This document shows positions 56,198-64,000 of a stretch of DNA of 64,000 nucleotides, in pieces. The stretch comes from Clostridiaceae bacterium OM02-2AC (lineage in GTDB: Bacteria; Bacillota_I; Bacilli_A; Erysipelotrichales; Erysipelotrichaceae). The notes below the pieces were generated by a model. That model searched no databases, was not told the origin of the DNA, and saw only the letters and a program-made list of their open reading frames with translations. Position numbers and translations under genes: made by a program. The stretch is taken from contig QULU01000018.1 in assembly GCA_003481775.1 (NCBI GenBank), positions 1 through 64,000 on the forward strand, read 5' to 3'. Every line of letters begins with the position of its first letter. Position 1 is the stretch's first letter.

Positions 56198-58240
56198 ATG
56201 AAAGAGGAAATCCAAAAAACATTTGATGATTATTTACAACGACTGAAGCAGGATGAAAGCATCTGTGAGAATTTCAAAAAGCTGGTGCTGGAACAGCTGG
56301 GACTGGGAACAGAGCTGGATCCTATCCTGTTTCGCTTTCTGGAAATTGCAAAGGAGCAGAAGTATCCCTATGCCGTTCCTCTGGGCTATGCGATGCTGTT
56401 TTATGCAACCTACTCCAAAAATATCGATCTGGCGATTACCTATAACGAGAAGGCCCGAGAGCTGTTTATGAAAATGCCGGATTACAAGGAGCGCGACGGT
56501 ATCCTGACGGTTGCCAACAATGCTGTTCTGGCCAATATTCTAAAGGAGGATTACGGAGCCGCCTATCAGGAAATCGCCGCCGCCATGCCCATAGCGGAAA
56601 AGGGCGGACGCATTTCCTATTATTCAGCCTTTCTGAATAACGGCGCCATCATCCTGCGCGAATTCGGTCTTTATAAAAAAGCCATCCAACAGGTTGAAGA
56701 AACACTGGAAAAACGTGACTTCATTGGAAGCAGTAATTTCATCGTCACGATTTATCTGCTTTCCAATCTATATCTGAGTGCAAAGGAAACAGATAAGATG
56801 CGCAGACTGCTGCAGACCTATATGCCTGAGCTGAAAAAAAGCGAATATTACGATTCCGACATCTATAACAAGCAGTTTATGGAAGCTGCCATACTCGATG
56901 ATCGCCGTGAAGAAGCCCAGCAGTGGTATGAACGCCTGATTCACACCTATGATTTTTCTAAAAATGATCAGCTGGATAACAATGAGGTCCACTTGTCCTT
57001 GGCACGTTATCACCTGTATCAAAAGGATTATCAGAAGGCAAAGGAATATTATCTGCATCTGCTTAGTCATATGGATGGGGTACTTGGATACAAGCGGCAG
57101 ATACTGGAAGAAACCGCGCTCGTTTTTGAGGGACTAAAGGAATATGAAAAAGCATATGAATATCAAAAGAAAGCACATGAGCTGATGATCGCCTATACTG
57201 CATTTATCGATGATATGTATCGACAGGAAATCGAGGATGTCTGGGAAAAGAACCGTATGCTTTCCTATGAGGTTCTCTATGATCGATTGCTGGATATGAC
57301 TGAATTCGGTAAAACGGTAACCTCCTGCCTGAGCTGGAAGCAGCTCGTTGCGGTGATTGAACAGCATGCCGCCCGTATCTTCTCCTTTGATGATTGGGAT
57401 ATTCTGCTGTATGAGGAGCCCAAGAAACGGTTTCGCTCCTTTTCTAACGTCTATTATCCTCTAGCCCAGCATCCTATTCTTGAAGCCTGCACACACGAAT
57501 ATACATCACGCAAGCTGCCAAATCTAGCCGCAGATAAAGAGAGTGCCATCAGTCTTGGGGCCCTGTATGAAGCACATACCCGCTCCATGCTGCTGCAGCC
57601 GATTACCTATCAGGGAAGTATGCTGGCCCTGTTCTGCATGAAATCAGATCAGACAGAGAATTTCAGCCGTACAGACCAACGCTTATTACAGGTATTCGCA
57701 GATTACATCGCCATTGCGCTGCATAACGTTCGACAGTTTGAGGATGCATTGGAAAAGTCCAGCTATGATTATCTCACCGGCATCTATAATCGCAGCGCCT
57801 TGATGCAATTAGGGGATGCTATGCTGGAAGATGCAAAAAAGTCTGACCGTTCCATCGGCGTACTGATGATGGATATCGACGATTTTAAACAGATCAACGA
57901 CACCTTCGGACATATGCAGGGGGATGCCGTGATCAAACAGGTAACCGCACTGATGAAGCAAATGCAGCGCCATGGGATCATTGCACGCTTTGGTGGAGAG
58001 GAATTTATCCTTCTGATTGATTCATTGAGCAAGCAAGCGCTATATGAACTGGCTGAGGACATCCGGTATGCGTGTGAGTCCTGTAGCATTCCCACAGACA
58101 CCGGCAGCATACACTTCACCATCAGCATCGGCTGCTGCTATCAGATGCAGCCCCATGCCACCTTGAAGGAGCTGTTCAATGAAGCGGATCAGCGTCTGTA
58201 TATCGCAAAGCGAAACGGAAAGAACTGCGTGCAGATGTAA
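56198..58240 (+). CDS. TPR-GAF-GGDEF diguanylate cyclase
   Basis: 680 residues with no membrane segment. A helical TPR region fills about 1-340, a GAF-like domain lies about 360-510 and a GGDEF domain fills about 515-680. The active site reads GGEEF near residue 605, and the metal site MMDIDDFKQINDTFGH is intact, so it should make c-di-GMP. The TPR part resembles regulators with a peptide- or ligand-binding sensor. No c-di-GMP effector or phosphodiesterase gene is near. Start ATG 56198 follows GAGGGTG. Confidence 0.92.
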   Translation: MKEEIQKTFDDYLQRLKQDESICENFKKLVLEQLGLGTELDPILFRFLEIAKEQKYPYAVPLGYAMLFYATYSKNIDLAITYNEKARELFMKMPDYKERDGILTVANNAVLANILKEDYGAAYQEIAAAMPIAEKGGRISYYSAFLNNGAIILREFGLYKKAIQQVEETLEKRDFIGSSNFIVTIYLLSNLYLSAKETDKMRRLLQTYMPELKKSEYYDSDIYNKQFMEAAILDDRREEAQQWYERLIHTYDFSKNDQLDNNEVHLSLARYHLYQKDYQKAKEYYLHLLSHMDGVLGYKRQILEETALVFEGLKEYEKAYEYQKKAHELMIAYTAFIDDMYRQEIEDVWEKNRMLSYEVLYDRLLDMTEFGKTVTSCLSWKQLVAVIEQHAARIFSFDDWDILLYEEPKKRFRSFSNVYYPLAQHPILEACTHEYTSRKLPNLAADKESAISLGALYEAHTRSMLLQPITYQGSMLALFCMKSDQTENFSRTDQRLLQVFADYIAIALHNVRQFEDALEKSSYDYLTGIYNRSALMQLGDAMLEDAKKSDRSIGVLMMDIDDFKQINDTFGHMQGDAVIKQVTALMKQMQRHGIIARFGGEEFILLIDSLSKQALYELAEDIRYACESCSIPTDTGSIHFTISIGCCYQMQPHATLKELFNEADQRLYIAKRNGKNCVQM

Positions 58241-58856
58241 ACAGACGGATTGTGCATGCAGGATCAGATATGGCTTTATTATCAGGGACAACCTTCAGAC
58301 ATAGCGCACAGCTGAAAATCAAACAGGAAAAGGCAGGAAACGGATACAGCATCCAAAACCTGCCTTATTCAGTATAAATCCATTATGACAGGACGCACGA
58401 AAAAAAAGCTTTGCTGTCTTTGTCTGCTTTGGATATTCAGGCAACAATACTCACGGAATAGCTCGTGAAATATTATTGCATACAAGATTTGTACAAATAG
58501 CAGTACTTCAAATCAAGCAGGAGGAAGACAGGCACGCCGCTGTAAACAGCGATGTCTCTTTATATCATAGGATTCTCTGCTATGCTTGTCAGGAATGCTC
58601 CTATATACTCATAAATTCGCTATACCTCATATAGGATGATATTTCCAACAAAGATGAACTCTACCATACAGGAACGGTTTAAAGAAAAAAGGAGGCGCCT
58701 TCAAAAAGTTTCTTTCTTACTTTAGGGTATATGAAAAAGGGAGACTTCAACTTCTATTGATAAAACCAATCGTATTGAATCTCCCTGTTTTATGTTTACC
58801 CACAATCGAGAAAGAACCTTCAAAAAGACTCAGCGCTCCCCTTCCTATTCATATTT
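58241..58856. other. Long gene-free stretch with a hairpin and repeat copy 5
   Basis: No gene. A hairpin GGCAGG-AAAC-GGAT/ATCC-AAAA-CCTGCC at 58332-58364 could end the GGDEF gene weakly. Repeat copy 5 fills 58711-58820. Confidence 0.5.
58711..58820 (+). repeat. Palindromic intergenic repeat, copy 5, with flanking direct repeats
   Basis: The most complete copy. Inner arms GGGAGACTTCAA and TTGAATCTCCC enclose CTTCTATTGATAAAACC; outer arms TTAGGGTATATG and GTTTACCC; outermost TTTCTTTC/GAAAGAA. An 11-base direct repeat CCTTCAAAAAG (58698-58708 and 58817-58827) flanks it, as a target-site duplication would. Confidence 0.75.
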
Positions 58857-60491
58857 CTACATACTTTCCAGACATTTGGACAGCGTTGGAATAATCTGTT
58901 TCTTTCGTGAAATGACACCATCCACAAAATACAGCTCATCCATGATATCCTCCTTGAACGCTTCATCCACAAGATAGCTCAGAGAACCGATAAACACCAG
59001 ATTGCTTCCGCTGCCGTCAGCTGCTGTAAAGCACATCATAAGCAGATCAAATTTATTGATTTCATTTATTTTCGCCATATAGGTGCGGATTTCATCCTGA
59101 ACATCAACGATTTCCTGCTCATCCGCAATATTGATCTGACCAATGGCAATTCGCTTACCATCGATGTTATACTCCTTAAAGTCATTGTACAGGATTTCCG
59201 ACATGCTTCTACCCTTGATTGTCGCCACAGCTCCGAACATTTCCTTTGCCATGGCATCCAAATCAATACCGGCTATCGCTGCCAGCTCTTTTGCCAGCTC
59301 CTTGTCCACCGGTGTGGTCGTCGGCGAATTGAAATTCATCGTATCACTGATGATCGCACAGCACATAATCGCTGCTGTTTTAACCTCAGGTACCATATTG
59401 GACTCCTTGTACATACGGGCAATGATAGAAACCGTACTGCCGATGATTTCATTGCGAAAGCGAATCGGCGTGGTCGTCTCCACATCCCCGATGCGATGAT
59501 GATCCACAACCTCCAGAATTTCTGCTTCCTTCAAATCATCGATACTCTGGGAAAGCTCGTTATGATCGACAAGTATAAATTTCTTCTTCTGATAGTTCAA
59601 CAGATGATAGCGGGAAATCGATCCAAGCACCACGCCCTGATTGTTGACGACCGGATAGGAGCGGAATCTGGATTTTGACATCTGTTTGTATACATCGTCA
59701 ATATAAGCGTGATTATTAAAGCTGATGATTTTACGCTTCATGATGAGATTCACACTCGGTGAGCGATACATGCTGCGGGCTACCTGAAACATATTCAGCG
59801 GTGTTTTGATAATCGTGCAGTTTGCTTCCTTTGCCATACGGATAATTCCCTGGGAAATGATATCTACATCCACCAGAATCATACAGCCGGCTCCATCACT
59901 CAAAGCGCGCTTTTGAAGCTTCAAATCATCATTTACAACGACAATGCTATCCCGATAGCTGATATCACTGTACTCTGCATTCCGACTGCATAAGATATGA
60001 ATTCTACCATTTGTGCGATACGCTTCACATTCATACAGAAACTCCCCCTGCAAAACCTTGCGGATATTCTCGCAGGATGTGTTTTTCATAAGAGAAATCG
60101 GCTTTTCTCCCTTATCACTCATCAGAATATTTGTCATATCCGACAGGGAAACAACACCGATCAGCTTCTGCGCTTCATCTACAACGAACAACGCGCTGGT
60201 GGAACGCATCCCCATGCGGTCCCACGCTTCCTTTATCGTATCATCCTTTTTCAGCAGCAGCGGTTCATCAAACGGTACATCATACAGCTTGACTCTGGCA
60301 TTTTGAATATACACCGGCTCCGGCACCTGAAACTTTTTTAAAACAAAATCCGTTTCCGGATTCAATTCTCCTAAGCGGCAGGCAATGGCATTGATTCCCA
60401 GCTTCTGCTTTAGCTGTGCATATGCGATTGCCGATACAATGGAATCCGTATCCGGATTCTTGTGCCCGATAATATGAACAACGTCTTTCAT
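58857..60491 (-). CDS. ppaC: Manganese-dependent inorganic pyrophosphatase with CBS and DRTGG domains
   Basis: 544 residues from ATG 60491, with GGGGAG upstream. DHH-type family II pyrophosphatase: GHKNPDTDSIVSAIAY at the N-terminus, VDHHRIGD in the middle and SRKKQIIP at the C-terminus. Two CBS domains and a DRTGG domain are inserted between about residues 70 and 300, which in relatives lets AMP, ADP or diadenosine nucleotides control the activity. The enzyme hydrolyses pyrophosphate and needs Mn2+ or Co2+. Confidence 0.95.
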   Translation of the reverse strand: MKDVVHIIGHKNPDTDSIVSAIAYAQLKQKLGINAIACRLGELNPETDFVLKKFQVPEPVYIQNARVKLYDVPFDEPLLLKKDDTIKEAWDRMGMRSTSALFVVDEAQKLIGVVSLSDMTNILMSDKGEKPISLMKNTSCENIRKVLQGEFLYECEAYRTNGRIHILCSRNAEYSDISYRDSIVVVNDDLKLQKRALSDGAGCMILVDVDIISQGIIRMAKEANCTIIKTPLNMFQVARSMYRSPSVNLIMKRKIISFNNHAYIDDVYKQMSKSRFRSYPVVNNQGVVLGSISRYHLLNYQKKKFILVDHNELSQSIDDLKEAEILEVVDHHRIGDVETTTPIRFRNEIIGSTVSIIARMYKESNMVPEVKTAAIMCCAIISDTMNFNSPTTTPVDKELAKELAAIAGIDLDAMAKEMFGAVATIKGRSMSEILYNDFKEYNIDGKRIAIGQINIADEQEIVDVQDEIRTYMAKINEINKFDLLMMCFTAADGSGSNLVFIGSLSYLVDEAFKEDIMDELYFVDGVISRKKQIIPTLSKCLESM

Positions 60492-60661
60492 TACAGCTTC
60501 ACTCCCCTGTTTTCTTATGTTCATTGTACCTTATTTAGCCCCTTTTTTCTAGTGGTAGCGCTATCTTTTATGGCCCTGTGATAGTTTTTGACAAATCCGC
60601 TGCGTATACCATATTGAAGGAAAGTGTGTTATACTGTATAAAACAATCGAAAAGAGGCGAT

Positions 60662-61066
60662 ATGATGTCTACCCTTAAACGAGCAATCCTGTTTCTATTT
60701 CCTTATTTGATCCTTGCGGTATGCATACTGGAGGAACACTGGAGAATACAGGCTGCATCACTCATGCAGTATGATACGTATACAGATATGCTTACTCTGA
60801 CAGCTGTCATCTGTACGATATTTATATTCTTTTATATTCGCAATATGATGGAGAAATTTGACGGAATCGTATTGCTTTTGAATACAATTGCAGTTATTGT
60901 CTATACCCTTTTGATCTGGCTGCCAGATGTATTTGCAGCACTCAGTCCGATTGCCTACAGTGTATTTCAAAATGAGCAGCTATTTCTCACAATCACCTAT
61001 GGACTGCTTCTGATTGGTGAAGGCTATCAGATCTATTTCTTTATGAAGGAGAAAGAGGCTGCATAG
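60662..61066 (+). CDS. Small integral membrane protein, unknown
   Basis: 134 residues from ATG 60662 (ATG 60665 also possible; RBS AAGAGGCGA). Four hydrophobic segments. Divergent from the pyrophosphatase gene and followed by a terminator. Family not recognised. Confidence 0.65.
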   Translation: MMSTLKRAILFLFPYLILAVCILEEHWRIQAASLMQYDTYTDMLTLTAVICTIFIFFYIRNMMEKFDGIVLLLNTIAVIVYTLLIWLPDVFAALSPIAYSVFQNEQLFLTITYGLLLIGEGYQIYFFMKEKEAA

Positions 61067-61102
61067 GAAATACAGCAGATACTTTCAAAAATCATCGCAA
61101 TA

Positions 61103-61125
61103 AAAAAGCCACAGCTGGGCTTTTT
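61103..61125. terminator. Bidirectional terminator
   Basis: AAAAAGCC and GGCTTTTT around a seven-base loop, between convergent genes. Confidence 0.85.
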
Positions 61126-61975
61126 ATTTTTTCAATTCTTTTATTACATATTCCCGGAATGTCGTTGGTGCTCTGCCAAGCAGCCAGGTCAGCACATTGG
61201 GATTTCCTGCAATTCCATAGATGCTGTAGGTCTCCGCAAGACAGCGAAAGCATTCTCTGCCATAGGAATCCTGCAGATGCATGAGATCACAGAGCTCTTC
61301 AACATCGATATAGGATGCCATCGCATGTCCACTTGTCACCTCGTTATATACAGCTACCAGATCACTTGGAGAATAAAAATCAGGCCCGCACAGCTCATAG
61401 GTCGCATTGGCGTGTCCTTCTTCGCATAATACCTTGGCACATACTTCACCGACATCCTCAGCGTCCACATAGGATAGCTTTGTATGAATATCATAAAAGC
61501 TCTGATAGGTATTGCTTGCTGCCACTGCCTGAACGTTGAAATTGTGATTGTAATGCATTGGCTGAAGAATGGTGTAATTCAGCTGATGCTGCAGTCCTGC
61601 ATAAATGAGATATTCTTCTGCATCCCGTTTCTGCGTATGCTGCAGAAGCGTACTCATGATTGGATGTGTCACCGAGGTCATAACAAATTGCCTGACATGA
61701 TGACGTATGGCAGTGTCAATGCACAGCTTAGCCATCTTTGTTTCCGTATAGGTGAAGAATGGCGGTATATAGAGCACCTGTTCACAGCCCAGCATAGCCT
61801 TCTCCATATCCTCTTGCTTTGATGCGTCTCCAATGAATACTTCCTGTACGCCGATTTCCTTTAGGTTCTCAGCTTGTGGATTGATATCCATAGCACGTAT
61901 AGAAAGCCCCTTTTCAATCAGCTTTGGTAGAATATGACGGCCTACATTGCCGCCTGCGGATGTTACCAGAATCAT
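61124..61975 (-). CDS. NmrA-like NAD(P)-binding oxidoreductase
   Basis: 283 residues. Rossmann fold start ILVTSAGGNVGRHILPKLIEKG, followed by an NmrA/quinone-reductase-type layout (VTSVTHPIMSTL, TILQPMHYNHNF). Atypical SDR, may sense redox state or reduce a quinone. Divergent from a LysR regulator 105 bases away, its likely controller. Start ATG 61975 follows AAGGAGG. Confidence 0.88.
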   Translation of the reverse strand: MILVTSAGGNVGRHILPKLIEKGLSIRAMDINPQAENLKEIGVQEVFIGDASKQEDMEKAMLGCEQVLYIPPFFTYTETKMAKLCIDTAIRHHVRQFVMTSVTHPIMSTLLQHTQKRDAEEYLIYAGLQHQLNYTILQPMHYNHNFNVQAVAASNTYQSFYDIHTKLSYVDAEDVGEVCAKVLCEEGHANATYELCGPDFYSPSDLVAVYNEVTSGHAMASYIDVEELCDLMHLQDSYGRECFRCLAETYSIYGIAGNPNVLTWLLGRAPTTFREYVIKELKK

Positions 61976-62029
61976 TTAAAATTCCTCCTTGCTTTTGTAT
62001 CTTCATAGTAACATGAGATGGTTTTGTTG

Positions 62030-62035
62030 TATAAT
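62030..62035 (+). promoter_or_regulatory. -10 element of the LysR gene
   Basis: TATAAT with no clear -35 at 17 bases upstream. Confidence 0.4.
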
Positions 62036-62052
62036 ATGGAAAAGGAAAGTTA

Positions 62053-62069
62053 TTATAACCAAAAGTTAT
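62053..62069. promoter_or_regulatory. LysR-type operator
   Basis: TATAAC-CAAAA-GTTATA, a palindrome of the T-N11-A type, between the divergent NmrA and LysR genes and just before the LysR ribosome binding site. Confidence 0.65.
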
Positions 62070-62080
62070 AGGAGGAATCT

Positions 62081-63028
62081 ATGAAGCCACTTTTTGATCT
62101 CAGCTTCCGTAAAATTCAGTATTATCTCATGGTAGTAGAAGAAGGCAGCCTCACAAGGGCAGCGAAGCGTCTCTTTATCAGTCAGCCAATGTTGAGCAAA
62201 GCCGTTAAAGAATTAGAGCAGGAGCTTGCTATTCAGCTATTCAAGCGCGAGGGAAAATATCTGGAGGTCACCTTTGCGGGCCGCTATCTTTATGAACAGT
62301 GGTATACGCTGCTTGATCAGATGGAACGCGTGCTGGCAGAAACTAGAGAACTTGCCAATGAGAAAAAGCATACCATCTATGCCGGCTGTGAGCATATCAT
62401 GGTACTGGGCGCCAACGCCCTGTGGATGGACGCTTTGGAACAGTTTCAGCTTCAGCATCCCGATATTCATGTGGATATGTCGGCTTTTGGCCTGCACGAG
62501 GTGAAAAAGCGGCTGTTAAGCAGGCAGCTGGACTTCATGATTTGTTCTTCTTTTGATACAGAAGGACTGCAGGAGGATTATCACTGTGAAAAGCTGGGTT
62601 CCCTTCCGGTCGTAATCTATGGAAGAGCGCAGCATCCTGTATTGCGCAGAACTTCCCCAGTCACATGGAAAGATTTAAAAAACTGTTCCTTCTATACCAT
62701 ATCACCATTGATTGCCTCCTGGCCTCAGGAGCTGCTGTTTCAGTATGGTCAGCAGCACGGCTTTCAGCCGCGCATTGCAGGCTATACGGATACCCAGCTG
62801 TCGCAGGTTATGAAAATCAAAACAAGTGATGCGCTTATGCTTTCCCTACGCCTGGATTCTCTGCTTCAGGATGAAAAGCTCAGTGCTGTTACCATGAAGG
62901 AGGAAACGGAAATCATGCTGGTCTGGCGAAAGGATTGTGAAGCTGCAGTTTCTGCATTTGCACACACGATGCTTCATCAGGAACAAGGCGCTTTTACAAA
63001 CTCCCATGAAGAGTTATGTAATCGCTGA
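62081..63028 (+). CDS. LysR-family transcriptional regulator
   Basis: 315 residues. N-terminal winged HTH (YYLMVVEEGSLTRAAKRLFISQPMLSKAVKELE) and a substrate-binding-like effector domain. Divergent from the NmrA gene, and probably both represses itself at 62053 and activates that gene. Start ATG 62081 follows AGGAGG. Confidence 0.93.
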   Translation: MKPLFDLSFRKIQYYLMVVEEGSLTRAAKRLFISQPMLSKAVKELEQELAIQLFKREGKYLEVTFAGRYLYEQWYTLLDQMERVLAETRELANEKKHTIYAGCEHIMVLGANALWMDALEQFQLQHPDIHVDMSAFGLHEVKKRLLSRQLDFMICSSFDTEGLQEDYHCEKLGSLPVVIYGRAQHPVLRRTSPVTWKDLKNCSFYTISPLIASWPQELLFQYGQQHGFQPRIAGYTDTQLSQVMKIKTSDALMLSLRLDSLLQDEKLSAVTMKEETEIMLVWRKDCEAAVSAFAHTMLHQEQGAFTNSHEELCNR

Positions 63029-63067
63029 CTACATCCGTTCCCTTTATAGGAAATACAAGACCATCAG

Positions 63068-63102
63068 ACAAAAGGCCCTCAATAAAATGAGCGCCTTTTT
63101 GT
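63068..63102. terminator. Bidirectional terminator
   Basis: ACAAAAGGC-CTCA pairs with TGAG-GCCTTTTTGT around ATAAAA, between convergent genes. Confidence 0.8.
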
Positions 63103-63120
63103 CAATGATTTCATCTGAAA

Positions 63121-64000
63121 TCAGCCAGCAGCAGTATGCCGTTTTCCTGCTATAGCTCGCAGAATATCGCGGCAGTACCATACAAGCAGAAGGATACCGG
63201 CGATGATACAGAAAGCAAAGGGAAGTTTTATATAGAAGCGGTCCACAATCGTTGTAAACAGGAGCATTATCACACCATACAGAAAGAAAGCTCCGATATT
63301 GGATATATGATACAGTACCCTCCTGCTTTTCACAGCCGGAATCAGCTGCAGCAGACAGGAACCGCCCAGAAAAAGAAGCAGCGTCCCTCTGCACGCATGC
63401 AGCTGCTCAGTAGAAACTGTCAGTGCATAGTCGTTGCCGGAATACTCCGGTGGCACGGAATTTTGAAATTGATCAATCAAAGCACAATATTCCTGATACA
63501 GCAGAAGAAATATTACAGCCAGTGTCACGACGGCTGCCAGTGGCAACACAATGCGTAAGATAGCTTCACCTTTTTCCGACCATTTACGAAACAGGATATT
63601 CTTTTCCTCCTGCTCCTTTGCATGTACATGTTTATGCAAGCCGTTCCAGCTGATATCATAGCGCATAATGAATGTATGCCGTAGAAAGCCATACACCAAT
63701 ACAAGCAGAAGCAAAGCCACTACATACATCAACAGATATATGGTAATACCGGTTTCAAATCCATTCATAAGCAAGCTGACAGGATTGAATCCCTCTACCG
63801 TCTGCATTGTCATTGCCTCCAGAAAATTGGATAAGCCGAATTGCAGGAACAGGAATAGGATATACATATATTGCAGGACAGAAACAAGTGGGAAATAAGC
63901 CAGCAGCAGATTCCAGCGGGTCAGTGCAGGAAGTCCCTTTTTATCCGTATGCTGAATCATCAGCATAAAGCTGAAGACCATCATGCCCAAAAAGGCCGCA
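63121..64000 (-). CDS. Membrane protein, partial at right edge
   Basis: At least 292 codons; the frame stays open at the window edge (upstream of a TTG at 63990), so the true start is outside. About seven membrane segments with a cytoplasmic loop (HVHAKEQEEKN) and a large extracytoplasmic loop containing SVPPEYSGNDYALT. Not recognised; possibly part of a multi-pass membrane protein with an ABC-2 or sensor-like N-terminus. Confidence 0.7.
   Translation of the reverse strand, partial: AAFLGMMVFSFMLMIQHTDKKGLPALTRWNLLLAYFPLVSVLQYMYILFLFLQFGLSNFLEAMTMQTVEGFNPVSLLMNGFETGITIYLLMYVVALLLLVLVYGFLRHTFIMRYDISWNGLHKHVHAKEQEEKNILFRKWSEKGEAILRIVLPLAAVVTLAVIFLLLYQEYCALIDQFQNSVPPEYSGNDYALTVSTEQLHACRGTLLLFLGGSCLLQLIPAVKSRRVLYHISNIGAFFLYGVIMLLFTTIVDRFYIKLPFAFCIIAGILLLVWYCRDILRAIAGKRHTAAG

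Overview
The window looks like a chromosomal segment of a low-to-mid GC Firmicute. The protein families (family II CBS-pyrophosphatase, BglG/PTS system, DUF368, DUF1836, DUF2975, NatAB, CPBP protease), the dense AGGAGG ribosome binding sites and the general style fit the Erysipelotrichia, close to [Clostridium] innocuum; that placement is inference from memory of such genomes, not a search. Almost everything is ordinary core or metabolic DNA. The exception is the first 2.2 kb, which looks like the end of an integrated mobile element.

Region by region. 1-2250: leftward genes of a mobile element (a RepB/AEP-like primase split by an in-frame TAG, a small accessory protein, and the start of another gene at the edge), ending next to the 3' end of a tRNA-Glu. 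2.3-5.7 kb: tRNA-Glu, a lysine/alanine-rich protein with a helical C-terminal domain, and an HtrA protease. 6.0-9.8 kb: malQ-glgP glycogen/maltodextrin operon. 9.9-12.8 kb: a TetR regulator divergent from an old-yellow-enzyme family oxidoreductase, with paired palindromic operators. 12.8-13.6 kb: ZIP metal transporter. 14.1-18.6 kb: beta-glucoside operon (BglG antiterminator, PTS IIBCA, 6-phospho-beta-glucosidase) with two RAT-like sites. 18.9-30 kb: housekeeping and small genes, including PocR-domain protein, MBL hydrolase, fumarase, malic enzyme, metallophosphoesterase, DUF1836 regulator and asparaginase. 30.3 kb: a second, identical tRNA-Glu. 30.7-41.8 kb: membrane proteins, RlmI-like methyltransferase behind a long structured leader, a YozG/DUF2975 module, tRNA-Asn, a UvrD-like helicase, an amidase, DUF368 and an ABC pair. 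42-47.1 kb: orphan PTS IIB and a phosphonate-type ABC operon with its GntR regulator. 47.4-52.7 kb: NatAB-type ABC exporter, XRE regulator with membrane partner, and an aromatic-acid-exporter/HAD fusion. 53.3-58.2 kb: P-type ATPase behind a yybP-ykoY (Mn2+) riboswitch, and a TPR-GAF-GGDEF protein. 58.9-64 kb: CBS-pyrophosphatase, NmrA/LysR pair, and a membrane protein cut by the window edge.

The most interesting non-coding signals are: five copies of an about 110-base palindromic intergenic repeat whose stem arms covary; a RAT-like site at 15.13 kb that overlaps a stem sequestering a Shine-Dalgarno sequence instead of a terminator; a Mn2+ riboswitch that points to manganese as the cargo of a pump that would usually be called a calcium ATPase; perfect palindromic operators at 10.74 and 41.96 kb; and a long structured leader at 31.25 kb. 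No CRISPR array, rRNA operon or complete insertion sequence was seen.
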